64,000 nt of DNA from Nocardia jiangxiensis NBRC 101359 (GTDB lineage: Bacteria; Actinomycetota; Actinomycetes; Mycobacteriales; Mycobacteriaceae). The notes under the pieces are model-generated. The model made no database searches and was not told the origin of the DNA. It was given only the letters and a program-made list of their open reading frames with translations. Below, in pieces: positions 34,810-42,955 of the stretch. Made by a program: the position numbers and the translations under genes. The first letter of the stretch is position 1, and each line of letters begins with the position of its first letter. The stretch is taken from NCBI RefSeq assembly GCF_000308615.1, contig NZ_BAGB01000076.1:310001-374000 (forward strand). The letters are read 5' to 3'.

Positions 34810-35984
34810 CGGTGACCCCCTTGCAACCGGCCCTGGACGACCTGCAGCACCTGGATCAGGCTGCCGGTGAAGTCCTGCGCGTCGCGCAGATCCCAGAGTT
34901 TGCTGTGTGCCGGATCGGTGATCAGGCCGACGTCGAGATTGGTCAGCGTCGCCGCGACGGCGAGGCTGTTGCCCTTGAACGAGGCGTCCACCCCGGGCCG
35001 CACCAGATGCAGCGCATCGAGCATGGGGCCGAAGGACTTCTGCGACTGGGACAGTGCCGACATCAGCTTGCGCAGGTTGTCCAACAGACTGGACAGCTGA
35101 TCCGAGGTGGTGTTGGCGTAGTCGCCGAGGGCGGCGCTGGTGGTGGAGATCTTGGCCAGCAGGTCGCCGAGCGCCTTGTTGTTCTCGGCGATGGTGCCGA
35201 TCATCGAGGGCAGCGTATTCGCGACCTGGCCGAGCTCGTCGTGATGCTCCTGGATCGTGTTGGCCAGCGTGTCGAATCCGTTGAGCACACCGTCGATTCG
35301 CGCACTGTCGGCATGCAGCGTGGTGGTCACGGCGGTCATCTGCTCGAGCAGATCCGCCAGCTGCTGCGGTCGCCCGCCCACCACCGAGTCCAGCTCGCCG
35401 GTCAGCTTGGTCAGCGCCGAAATACCGCCGCCGTTGAACAGCATCGACACCGACAGCAGGAGTTCCTCGACGGTGGCACCAGCCGAGGTGCGGTCGATGC
35501 CGATGGTGTCGCCACTCTGCAGCGGCGGCTGACTGGCCGCATCCTTCGGCCTGCTCACCGCGACGAACACATCGCCGAGCGGAGTGGCCTGGCGCAGTTC
35601 GGCGGTGGTGTCCTTGGGCAGGTCGATGTCCTTGCGGATGGTCAGATCGACCACCGCCTGGAAGTTCTTGGTGGTGATGTGCGAGACCGTGCCGATATCC
35701 GAGCCGCCGATCTTCACCTTGGCCTGATCGGGCAGATTCAGCGCGTTGGAGAAGACGGCGTGCACGGTGTAGGTATCACCCTGGGTGCCAGGTTTGGGCA
35801 GCGGCAGGGATTCCACCGTCAGCCCGCATCCCGAGGCCAGGACCAGCACCGAAGATGCCGCGGTAGCGGCAATCAAGCTGCGGCTCAATCGTCTTGCAGT
35901 GCTCCCGGGCCCTACGTGGTTACGCAAGCTGCCGCCTCCGGGCCTGACGTGAGCACTGGGGCGTTTTCGCATCAGTCGGATCAT
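34806..35984 (-). CDS. mceE: Mce family lipoprotein MceE (LprN/LprK-like)
   Basis: A 392-residue Mce lipoprotein. The lipobox LASGC places the acylated cysteine at about residue 53, and the MCE domain follows (YTVHAVFSNALNLPDQAKVKIGG). The ATG at 35982-35984 overlaps the mceD stop as at every other junction. With this start the signal peptide is preceded by an unusual extension of about 33 residues, 20 of which (about 10-30) are encoded by a copy of the structured repeat. A TTG downstream, giving MSRSLIAATAASS, would yield a signal peptide of normal length but has a poorly spaced ribosome binding site. The product is expected on the outer face of the plasma membrane. Confidence 0.9.
   Translation of the reverse strand: MIRLMRKRPSAHVRPGGGSLRNHVGPGSTARRLSRSLIAATAASSVLVLASGCGLTVESLPLPKPGTQGDTYTVHAVFSNALNLPDQAKVKIGGSDIGTVSHITTKNFQAVVDLTIRKDIDLPKDTTAELRQATPLGDVFVAVSRPKDAASQPPLQSGDTIGIDRTSAGATVEELLLSVSMLFNGGGISALTKLTGELDSVVGGRPQQLADLLEQMTAVTTTLHADSARIDGVLNGFDTLANTIQEHHDELGQVANTLPSMIGTIAENNKALGDLLAKISTTSAALGDYANTTSDQLSSLLDNLRKLMSALSQSQKSFGPMLDALHLVRPGVDASFKGNSLAVAATLTNLDVGLITDPAHSKLWDLRDAQDFTGSLIQVLQVVQGRLQGGHR
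35897..35958 (-). repeat. Structured repeat copy B (inside mceE leader)
   Basis: Outer arms CAGTGCTC and GAGCACTG pair perfectly. The core (35907-35948), read on the minus strand, is GTCAGGCCCGGAGGCGGCAG followed by CTTGCGTAACCACGTAGGGC. It resembles copy A at 40628-40692 at about 34 of 42 core positions. The inner stems GGCCC/GGGCC and GCGT/ACGT also pair. The differences between copies keep the pairing. Confidence 0.7.
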
Positions 35985-37090
35985 TTCGTCAATCCCAACA
36001 TTGCCGCGGTCAATCCGAAGTCGGGACCGAGATCCTGCACCTTGCCGGTCCGGCAGCCGTCGGCGCGCATCTGGATCTTCTCGCAGAACGCGCTGACCAC
36101 CTCACCGTCCAGGACGGTGCCGATCAGGGCGTGCAGCCGCACGAAGTGGCGGCCGCGGTCCATCGAGTTGTCCACGTTCTGCAACAGCATCGGCGCGACG
36201 TCCACGACCTCGATCAGGCCCGCGGCGTTGGCGCGGAGCTGATTGGTCACATTGGTCAGCCCGGTCAGGCTGGAGGCCAGCTGATCCTGATACTGGCCGA
36301 AGGTGCCGCTGGTGTTGGACAGGAACGCGTTGAGCTGATCCAGCGTCCCCTGCAGACCCGGCGCCTGCTGGGCCAGCAGCGTGGACATCTGGGTGACCTT
36401 GTTGCTGAAGTCCCGCACCGACTTGTCGTTGTCGGCCAGCATCGTGGTCAGCTCGTTGAGCTTGATGATGATCTCCGAGATCGCGTCCTTGTTGTTGACG
36501 CCGATCTTCAACGCGCCGGACAGGGCGTTGAGGGTGTCGCGGATCTTCTCGCCCTGGCCGTTGACCATGTCGTAGAGCAACGTGCCGTCCAGCGGACCCG
36601 ATTTACCGTCGGTGCCCGGCGCCGGCTTCAGTGAGGCGGTGAACTGGTCGATGGTCTTGATCAAGGTGTCCAATTCGACCGGGGTGCGGGTGGACTCGAT
36701 GGTCAGGTGCGAATCGTCCGGCAGGGTCGCCCCGCCGGTGTACACCGGGGTCAGTTCGATATGCCGATCGGTCACGATGGACGGCGAGATCAGCGCCGCG
36801 GTCACGTTCTTCGGGATCTTCACATCGCTGTCGATGGTCATGTGGACCTCGGCGTACTGGCTGTGCGGGACGATCTTGTCCACCTTGCCGACCTCGAGGC
36901 CCAGCACGGTGATCGGATTGCCCACGAACATGCCCGCGACATTGCGGAAATCGGCGGTGATGTGCGTACTCGCCCCGACCGTGTCCTGCACCGAGAGCGG
37001 CATTGCCGAACAGCTGCCCACCGCGACGGCCACGGCGCCGATGCCGAGGCCCTTCGCGATCCGCGCGATCGCCCGTGCGGTCGGTCTCAT
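35981..37090 (-). CDS. mceD: Mce family protein MceD
   Basis: A 369-residue Mce subunit. The N-terminal hydrophobic segment (GLGIGAVAVAVGSC) ends in a cysteine that partly fits a lipobox (VGSC), unusual for a D subunit. The MCE domain follows at about residues 40-120 (HITADFRNVAGMFVGNPITVLGLEVG). The remainder is helical and ends GPDFGLTAAMLGLTK. I start at the ATG at 37088-37090, whose ATGA overlap with the mceC stop matches the other junctions; the frame is open to 37147. It acts with the other Mce proteins as a lipid conduit in the periplasm. Confidence 0.92.
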   Translation of the reverse strand: MRPTARAIARIAKGLGIGAVAVAVGSCSAMPLSVQDTVGASTHITADFRNVAGMFVGNPITVLGLEVGKVDKIVPHSQYAEVHMTIDSDVKIPKNVTAALISPSIVTDRHIELTPVYTGGATLPDDSHLTIESTRTPVELDTLIKTIDQFTASLKPAPGTDGKSGPLDGTLLYDMVNGQGEKIRDTLNALSGALKIGVNNKDAISEIIIKLNELTTMLADNDKSVRDFSNKVTQMSTLLAQQAPGLQGTLDQLNAFLSNTSGTFGQYQDQLASSLTGLTNVTNQLRANAAGLIEVVDVAPMLLQNVDNSMDRGRHFVRLHALIGTVLDGEVVSAFCEKIQMRADGCRTGKVQDLGPDFGLTAAMLGLTK

Positions 37091-38082
37091 CCCTGGCACC
37101 CCTCGATCACTCGGGCGAAGCACAACCAGTTGTCCGGGAACAGCCACGGCAGGGCGACCTCACCGTAGGGGCCGTTGCCGAAGGCATTGTTCAACTGCCG
37201 CAACGCGGGCGGCATGATCTGCAGCAGCCGGTCGAGGTTGTCCTTGTTCTTCTGCAGACCCGCGGCCATCGTGTCGAGCTGGGTGATGGTCGGGCCGATC
37301 TGGTTGTTGTTCTGCGCGCCGATCTGCTGCAGCTGTTTGGTCAGCGAGGCGACGTTGTCCAGCAGCTGACGCAGCAGCTGCTGCCGCTCCATCACCCGGT
37401 TGGCGATCGCCTCGCCCTGGGTGATCACCAGCAGCACGCTGTTGCGGTTGTCGCCGAGGATCTTGGTGACCCGGTCCAGGTTCTTCAGCAGGCCGTCGAC
37501 CTGGTCCTTGCGGTCGTTGATGGTCTTGGCCAGCGCGCCGACGCTGTCCAGCGCCTGTGCGGTCAGCTGCGGGGATCCGTCGATCTGATCGCCCAGCACC
37601 TTGAAGGTCTGCGTCAGCTTCTGGGTGTCCAGGGCCTCGAACTTCGGGGTGCCGATCTGGATCACATCGGACAGGTCGTACGGAACCGTGGTGTTGTTCT
37701 TGTGGATCCGGCCGTCCTTCAGACCCGAGCCGTCGCCCGGATCCAGGCTGACGTACCGCGCGCCCAGCAGCGTCGCCATCTTGATCGCGGCCTTGGCGTC
37801 CGCGCCCAGCTTCAGATCGCCGTTGACCTGCAACGTGATCAGCACGTGGTCGCCCTCGAGCTTCTGCGAGGACACCGTGCCGACCGGAACACCGGCCACG
37901 TCGACCTTGTCACCGGTCTTGAGACCGGCGGTCTGGACGAATTCGGCCTTGATCTCCTGCTTGCCGACCCCGAGCTTGCCGAAACTGGAGGAGACCACCA
38001 GCAGCAGCACCACCAGCGCGGCGCCGATGATGCCCAGCCAGAAGTAGCGGTTCGCGTTGAAACGTTCCTTGAGCTTCGTCAT
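37087..38082 (-). CDS. mceC: Mce family protein MceC
   Basis: A 331-residue Mce subunit. One N-terminal helix (YFWLGIIGAALVVLLLVVSS) precedes the MCE domain at about residues 38-115 (IKAEFVQTAGLKTGDKVDVAGVPVG). The helical region 120-290 is rich in Gln/Asn/Leu and probably coiled. The C-terminus has two cysteines (WLCFARVIEGC). The ATG at 38080-38082 overlaps the mceB stop by four bases. The longer open frame to 38175 overlaps mceB and is not used. Confidence 0.93.
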   Translation of the reverse strand: MTKLKERFNANRYFWLGIIGAALVVLLLVVSSSFGKLGVGKQEIKAEFVQTAGLKTGDKVDVAGVPVGTVSSQKLEGDHVLITLQVNGDLKLGADAKAAIKMATLLGARYVSLDPGDGSGLKDGRIHKNNTTVPYDLSDVIQIGTPKFEALDTQKLTQTFKVLGDQIDGSPQLTAQALDSVGALAKTINDRKDQVDGLLKNLDRVTKILGDNRNSVLLVITQGEAIANRVMERQQLLRQLLDNVASLTKQLQQIGAQNNNQIGPTITQLDTMAAGLQKNKDNLDRLLQIMPPALRQLNNAFGNGPYGEVALPWLFPDNWLCFARVIEGCQG

Positions 38083-39107
38083 GGCCGGCACACCGCCGAC
38101 TGGGAGTGTCCGCCGATCTGGGTGAGCAGGCCACGCGGCAGCAGAATGCCGTACAGCGAGACGTCCAGGCTGCACACATAGGCACTGGCGTAGGCGCCGT
38201 CCTGGGTGAACTTACCGACGTCGGACATGATGTTCGGCAGGTCGATCGCTGCCTGGTCGAGTTTCGCGCCGTTGCCGATCAGCATGGTCAGCGCGCTGGT
38301 GCTGGCGTTCTGCGCGGCCGCGATCTTGGGCTGCACGCCGCCGAGCATCTTCACCATCGCCGTGGTGGCGTCGGCGATCTTGACCGTCGAAGTCTGCAGG
38401 GTCTGGCCCTGTTGGTACAGCCCGCCGATCAGCGCGCGGGTCTGGGTCACCAGCGTCTCCAATTCGTCGCCTCGTTTCGCCAACCCCGCCATGACGCCGG
38501 AGAGGTTGGTGATCACGTCGGACAGGATGGCGTCGCGGCGCTGGAAGTCGCCCGCGAGTGCTGCGGCCTGAGTGATGAACGCGCTCAACGAAACTCCGTC
38601 ACCCTGCAGCGCCTGGATGAAGGTGTTGGACAGCTGGTTCACCTGTTCGGGCTGCAAGGTCTGGAACAGCGGTTCGAAACCGTTGAGCAGTCCGGAGATG
38701 TCGAAGGACGGTTCGGTCTGGGCCAGCGGGATCGAGCCGCCGTCGTGCAGGGGAGCCGCGACGCCCTTGGTTCCGGGCGCCAGCGCGACGTACCGCTGGC
38801 CGATCAGGTTCTGGTAGCGGACCAGGGCCTTGGTGGTGCCGTACAGGGTCTGATCGCTCTGCACGATGAACGTGACCACGGCGTGATGCTGCTTGTCCAG
38901 GTCGATCTTGTCGACCTTGCCCACTCGCACACCTGCCATGCGCACGTCGTCGCCGGGCCGCAGGCCCAGCACGTCGCTGAAGGTGGCCGAATAGCTGGTG
39001 GTGGACCCACTCACGCTGCGCGCCAGCGTATTCCAGATGGTAACCGTCACCAGGACCGAGACGATCGCGAAGATGCCGAAGCCGATCAGGGGTTTACGTA
39101 TGTTCAT
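38079..39107 (-). CDS. mceB: Mce family protein MceB
   Basis: A 342-residue Mce subunit with an N-terminal helix (PLIGFGIFAIVSVLVTVTIW) and an MCE domain at about residues 38-115 (YSATFSDVLGLRPGDDVRMAGVRVG). The section from 115 to 275 is predicted helical, and the C-terminal part has two cysteines (AYVCSLDVS and SAVCRP). The ATG overlaps the mceA stop by four bases (39104-39107). It is one of six different Mce subunits that form the hetero-hexameric tunnel. Confidence 0.93.
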   Translation of the reverse strand: MNIRKPLIGFGIFAIVSVLVTVTIWNTLARSVSGSTTSYSATFSDVLGLRPGDDVRMAGVRVGKVDKIDLDKQHHAVVTFIVQSDQTLYGTTKALVRYQNLIGQRYVALAPGTKGVAAPLHDGGSIPLAQTEPSFDISGLLNGFEPLFQTLQPEQVNQLSNTFIQALQGDGVSLSAFITQAAALAGDFQRRDAILSDVITNLSGVMAGLAKRGDELETLVTQTRALIGGLYQQGQTLQTSTVKIADATTAMVKMLGGVQPKIAAAQNASTSALTMLIGNGAKLDQAAIDLPNIMSDVGKFTQDGAYASAYVCSLDVSLYGILLPRGLLTQIGGHSQSAVCRP

Positions 39108-40600
39108 CGGCCTGCACCGTTATCGGTCACTTGCAAGGTTCCACCCCTCAGGATCGAGCTCAGCAGCACGTATTCGGCGACGGTCGGGCGGTGGCCCAGC
39201 AGTGCGGTGATGGCGGCATCACCGGTGTAGTCGGTCGTCCCGGCGATCGGCGCCGCGACGGGCTTGTTCGGCAGCTGCGCCGAGGCGGGCTTGTTCGGCG
39301 TGCCCGCGGCGGGGGCGGTCAGGCCCGCAATGCCGTGCGGGAACAGGTTCTGCAGCGGGTTTCCGGCGAACGGGTTGGCCGCGTTCGGCGCGTTGTTCTG
39401 CGGGGCCGCGGTCTGCGCGGTGAACCCGGGGATCGCGGGCAGGCCCGGAATCGCGGGCAGCTTGGGCAGCCCCTTCGCCGAATCCAGCGCCCGCGGCTCG
39501 AGCGCGTCGGGCAGCGTGCCCGGATCCGAAACCGCCGGCGCCGTACCGCAACTCGGTCCGGCCATGGCGCCGTACCGCGGGCAGTCGCTGCGGTCGTACG
39601 GCTTGTACGGGGTGAAGGTCAGGCCCATGTTCCAGACCATCTGCTTCTGCGGACCCCAGTGGAATGTGGTGCCCAGCTGGCGAATCGAGCTGTTCAGGTT
39701 CGCGATGGCGATCGGCAGCGCATCCGGCTGGCTGGTCAGCGCGCCGAACAGATCGCCGGTGCCGACCGTGAGCCGCTTACCGGCATCACCGTTGGCGGCG
39801 AACAGCGCGTTGACCTTGTCCACGGTGCTCTCGCTGCCGGTGATCAGGCCCGCGACCGCGGCACGCTTGTCGGAGATGGTCTTCGCGGTCTTCACCGACT
39901 CGGCCAGCGAGCCCATCAGTTCGGGCGCGGACTGGTTCAGCGCGTGCATCGACGCGGAGAAGTTGTCCAGCGTCTGCCCGACGTCCGGCACGGCCTTGCG
40001 CAGTTGGGTCAGCACGTTGTCCAGACGCTCGACCGTGGAACCCGGTACCCGGCTGCCGCTTTCGAGTCCGTAGGACAGGGTGCTGAGCACCCGGCCCAGC
40101 TGCACCGGGTCGATCTTGTCGAGGATGGTGCGCACGGTGGTCAGGGTGTCCTGCAGGGCGATGGTGCCCTGGCTGCGGTCCTCGGCGATGGTCGAGCCCG
40201 CGCGCAGATGGGACTGCGCCGGACCGTTGTAGACCAGTTCGACCGAGGTGACGGCGAACAGGTTGCTCGGGACCACGCGCGCGGTCACGGTGGACGGGAT
40301 GTTGCCGACGAAGTCCGGCTTCATCTCGATGTGCACCTGCTGCTGCGCGCCCTTGTCGGCCACCGAGACGTCCTTGACCGAACCCACCAGGATTCCGCGG
40401 AACTTCACGTCGGCGTTGTCGGGCAGGCCGTCACCGGTGGTGCTCAGATCGGCGGTGACATCCACCTTGGGGTGCAGGATGTATCCCTTGTAGCGGGCCA
40501 TCAGGAAACCCAGGATCAGCGCGAAGACGATCAGGCCGGACGCACCCGCGACCAGCAGCTGCCGCATTGTCGGTCCGCGGCCACTCGGATCGATGATCAA
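39104..40600 (-). CDS. mceA: Mce family protein MceA
   Basis: A 498-residue Mce subunit, the first of six. An N-terminal helix (LLVAGASGLIVFALILGFLM) precedes the MCE domain at about residues 45-125 (VDVTADLSTTGDGLPDNADVKFRGILVGSV). After the helical part it has a long Pro/Ala/Asn-rich C-terminal tail (about 370-470), outside the membrane. The start is an unusual TTG at 40598-40600 with AGGGG 7 nt upstream; no ATG or GTG gives a better fit. It is 85 bp after yrbEB, and this gap is filled by copy A of the structured repeat, the only spaced junction before mceA. Confidence 0.92.
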   Translation of the reverse strand: MIIDPSGRGPTMRQLLVAGASGLIVFALILGFLMARYKGYILHPKVDVTADLSTTGDGLPDNADVKFRGILVGSVKDVSVADKGAQQQVHIEMKPDFVGNIPSTVTARVVPSNLFAVTSVELVYNGPAQSHLRAGSTIAEDRSQGTIALQDTLTTVRTILDKIDPVQLGRVLSTLSYGLESGSRVPGSTVERLDNVLTQLRKAVPDVGQTLDNFSASMHALNQSAPELMGSLAESVKTAKTISDKRAAVAGLITGSESTVDKVNALFAANGDAGKRLTVGTGDLFGALTSQPDALPIAIANLNSSIRQLGTTFHWGPQKQMVWNMGLTFTPYKPYDRSDCPRYGAMAGPSCGTAPAVSDPGTLPDALEPRALDSAKGLPKLPAIPGLPAIPGFTAQTAAPQNNAPNAANPFAGNPLQNLFPHGIAGLTAPAAGTPNKPASAQLPNKPVAAPIAGTTDYTGDAAITALLGHRPTVAEYVLLSSILRGGTLQVTDNGAGR

Positions 40601-40627
40601 GAGCGGACCCCTATTCTGTATCTGATG

Positions 40628-40692
40628 CGGATGAACGTGGGGCCTGCGTGGTTACGCTCCGCTGCCGCCTTCGGCCCTGACCCGTTCATCCG
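40628..40692 (-). repeat. Structured repeat copy A (between yrbEB and mceA)
   Basis: Outer arms CGGATGAACG (40628-40637) and CGTTCATCCG (40683-40692) pair perfectly; the right arm includes the yrbEB stop codon. The core on the minus strand reads GTCAGGGCCGAAGGCGGCAG then CGGAGCGTAACCACGCAGGC. Inner stems GGGCC/GGCCC and GCGT/ACGC form. It likely makes a folded RNA between the permease genes and the mce genes, where it could set mRNA stability or relative expression. Confidence 0.75.
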
Positions 40693-41549
40693 GAAATCCT
40701 GATGCCGGGGTTGACGCCCCAGACCGCCAGCGTGATGAACAGGTCGGCGAACACGACCGCGATGATGCAGTACTTGATCGCCCGGCCGGCCGCGACGCCG
40801 ACGCCCTCGGGACCGCCGGAGGCGAAGAACCCGTAGTAGCACTGGATGAACGTGGTGATCGCGACGAACACGATCGCCTTCAACAGCGACCAGAGCACGT
40901 CGTGCGGGACCAGGAATTGGTAGAAGTAGTGCTGGAAGGTGCCGCTCGCGGTGCCGCCGTACAGGCCGACGGTCCACGCGCAGGTCAGGTAGGCGAACGG
41001 CAGCGCCAGGCAGTACAGCGGGACGATCGCGATCATCGCCGCGATCATCCGGGTGCTGACCAGGTACGGCAGCGGCCGGATGGCCTGGGATTCGAGCGCG
41101 TCGATCTCCTCCGCGATGCGCATCGAGCCCAGTTGCGCGGTGAATCGGCAACCGGCCTGTGCGGCGAAGGCGACCGTGGCCAGCATCGGGCCGAGCTCGC
41201 GAGTGGTGGCGAAGGCCGAGATGGCGCCGGTGATCGGGCTCAGACCCAGCAGGTTCAGCGAGGTGTATCCCTGGATGCCGACGGTCATACCGCCGAACGC
41301 GCTCAGGATGAGCACCACGCCGATGGTGCCGCCACCGACGATCAGGCTGCCGTTACCCCAGGTGACGTCCGAGAGCAGCCGCCAGACTTCCTTCGGATAG
41401 TGCTTGAACGCCAAGGGGATCGAGCCGAGCGACCGCAGGAAGAAGAAGACCTGATGGCCGATGCGCGCGAGCCAGTCGCGGGGTGCGCCCGCGGAATGCT
41501 TGATGCGCTCGAGTGGCCGCAGTAGCGGCGGGACATAAGTTGACGACAC
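40686..41549 (-). CDS. yrbEB: YrbE-family permease, second copy (YrbEB)
   Basis: A 287-residue MlaE-family membrane permease of the Mce importer. Five to six helices are predicted; the hallmark stretch is ATTRELGPMLATVAFAAQAGCRFTAQLGSMRIAEEIDALES near residues 113-153, which contains the coupling EExDAL-type motif for the ATPase MceG (Mkl). No mceG gene is in the window, as usual, since one ATPase serves several mce systems. The ATG at 41549 is 4 bp after the yrbEA stop. The product pairs with YrbEA in the inner membrane. Confidence 0.94.
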   Translation of the reverse strand: MSSTYVPPLLRPLERIKHSAGAPRDWLARIGHQVFFFLRSLGSIPLAFKHYPKEVWRLLSDVTWGNGSLIVGGGTIGVVLILSAFGGMTVGIQGYTSLNLLGLSPITGAISAFATTRELGPMLATVAFAAQAGCRFTAQLGSMRIAEEIDALESQAIRPLPYLVSTRMIAAMIAIVPLYCLALPFAYLTCAWTVGLYGGTASGTFQHYFYQFLVPHDVLWSLLKAIVFVAITTFIQCYYGFFASGGPEGVGVAAGRAIKYCIIAVVFADLFITLAVWGVNPGIRISG

Positions 41550-41553
41550 CGGC

Positions 41554-42429
41554 TCAGACCATCTGTGCGGGGAACAGGGTGTTGTAAATCTGCGTGATGA
41601 TCAGGTTGACGCCGAAGAGCATCACCGCCGAGAGCACCACCGCCGTGTTGACCGAGTTGGCGACGCCACCCGGGCCGCCGCGCGTGGTGAGTCCGGCATC
41701 GCAGGCGATGATCGCCGCGAGCAGTCCGAAGATCAACGACTTCACGAGGGCGACGAGCAGGTCCGTGGTCACGGCGAACGACGCGAACGTGCCGATGTAG
41801 GAACCCGGCGTACCGCTCTGCGCGAAGATGTTGAACACGTAGCCGGTCAGGAAGCCGACGAAAACCACGAAGCCACACAGCAGAACGGACACTAACATAG
41901 CGGCGCCGAGCCGGGGGGCGACCAAGCGCCGCAACGGGTCGACGCCCATCACCTTCATCGCGTCGATCTCCTCGCGGATGGTGCGCGAGCCGAGGTCGGC
42001 GCAGACCGCCGATCCGACCGCACCGGCGATCATCAGCGAGGTGACCAGCGGTGCGCCCTGCTGGATGATGCCCAGGCCGTTCGCGGCGCCGATGAACGAG
42101 GTCGCGCCGACCTGCTGGGCGACCGAACCGACCTGAATCGAGACGATGACACCGATGGGGATGGCGACCAGAAGTGTCGGCGCGGCGGCGACACTGGCCA
42201 TGAACGCGCATTGCCGAACGAATTCCGCAAATGGAAAGCGCCCGCGGAAGATGCTGACGAACAGCTCACCGACGGCTTCGATACCCATCGTGATCTGGCG
42301 GCCGAAGGTCTCGATCGACCGTTTCGGATGATCCTGCCAATAGCCTCTGCCCCAGTCGAGCGCACCACTCATTCGTGACGCTGGGCGTACGGCCTCCGGC
42401 CCGCCCGGACGGTCGGTGGTGAACTGCAC
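41554..42429 (-). CDS. yrbEA: YrbE-family permease, first copy (YrbEA)
   Basis: A 291-residue MlaE-family permease, first gene of the yrbE-mce operon. The coupling motif is SRTIREEIDAMKVMGVDPLRRLVAPR near residues 148-172. Helices include FMASVAAAPTLLVAIPIGVIVS and VSVLLCGFVVFVGFLTGYVF. The start is a GTG at 42427-42429 with GAGAGGGG 7 nt upstream. A KstR-type operator lies 185 bp before it, suggesting control by sterols. With YrbEB it forms the membrane channel of an ABC-type lipid importer. Confidence 0.94.
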   Translation of the reverse strand: MQFTTDRPGGPEAVRPASRMSGALDWGRGYWQDHPKRSIETFGRQITMGIEAVGELFVSIFRGRFPFAEFVRQCAFMASVAAAPTLLVAIPIGVIVSIQVGSVAQQVGATSFIGAANGLGIIQQGAPLVTSLMIAGAVGSAVCADLGSRTIREEIDAMKVMGVDPLRRLVAPRLGAAMLVSVLLCGFVVFVGFLTGYVFNIFAQSGTPGSYIGTFASFAVTTDLLVALVKSLIFGLLAAIIACDAGLTTRGGPGGVANSVNTAVVLSAVMLFGVNLIITQIYNTLFPAQMV

Positions 42430-42521
42430 TGGCTAACCCCTCTCGACGTCGGTTACCCGCCCCGACGACTGTTTGCTTGAGGCACCTTACTACGGAGTTA
42501 GGAAAAACACACCACCATCAG

Positions 42522-42566
42522 TGACTGCAGTCATTGACCCAGATCACAGCCGGTAAAAGGCTGTGA
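42522..42566 (-). promoter_or_regulatory. Two palindromes upstream of yrbEA
   Basis: A perfect 12-bp palindrome TGACTGCAGTCA (42522-42533) is followed by the dyad TCACAGCC-N7-GGCTGTGA (42544-42566). Both lie between the KstR box and yrbEA. They may be operators for further regulators; no protein can be named. Confidence 0.4.
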
Positions 42567-42613
42567 CTCGGGACAAGCAGTTGGTAAATACCACAAAAAG
42601 ACCGATTGCTTTC

Positions 42614-42627
42614 TAGAACACGTTCTA
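42614..42627 (-). promoter_or_regulatory. KstR-type operator
   Basis: On the minus strand this reads TAGAACGTGTTCTA, matching the KstR consensus TNNAACNNGTTNNA at every defined position. KstR is the TetR repressor of cholesterol catabolism and of the mce4 sterol importer in mycolata. The site lies 185 bp before yrbEA and 328 bp before the divergent serine protease gene, so the mce operon is the likely target. Confidence 0.75.
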
Positions 42628-42955
42628 CGTTCTTGAACGATCGTCCAACTTGGGTCCGCAGTCCGGCTGAATACCCCGGATTACGTTTATCCAAAACCAA
42701 TCGCTGCTTTTCGATGCGCGATGAGCGTAACTCTCGGGCGAGCCGATCCCGGATCCATCACACTCGTGTCGTAGCGGCGACTCGCCGGTCATCACCTGCC
42801 TCCGTGGTAATGGCAACCGCACCGTCACGCTCGGTTCACCGGCATCGAACCGGCAAACTCGCTTGTCACACCGCACGCGCCGGCGCGATGATACTGACAG
42901 GATGTAGTACGACATGGATTGATATCGTGCGGGCTTCCGACGTCTCTGGAGGGAC

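Larger units (their letters stand above)
42430..42955. other. Divergent control region yrbEA / serine protease, 526 bp
   Basis: No gene is supported. The left half is AT-richer than its surroundings and contains the KstR-type box and two palindromes listed separately. The right half (42640-42955) carries the promoter of the serine protease gene; only its ribosome binding site GGAGGG is clear. Confidence 0.5.
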
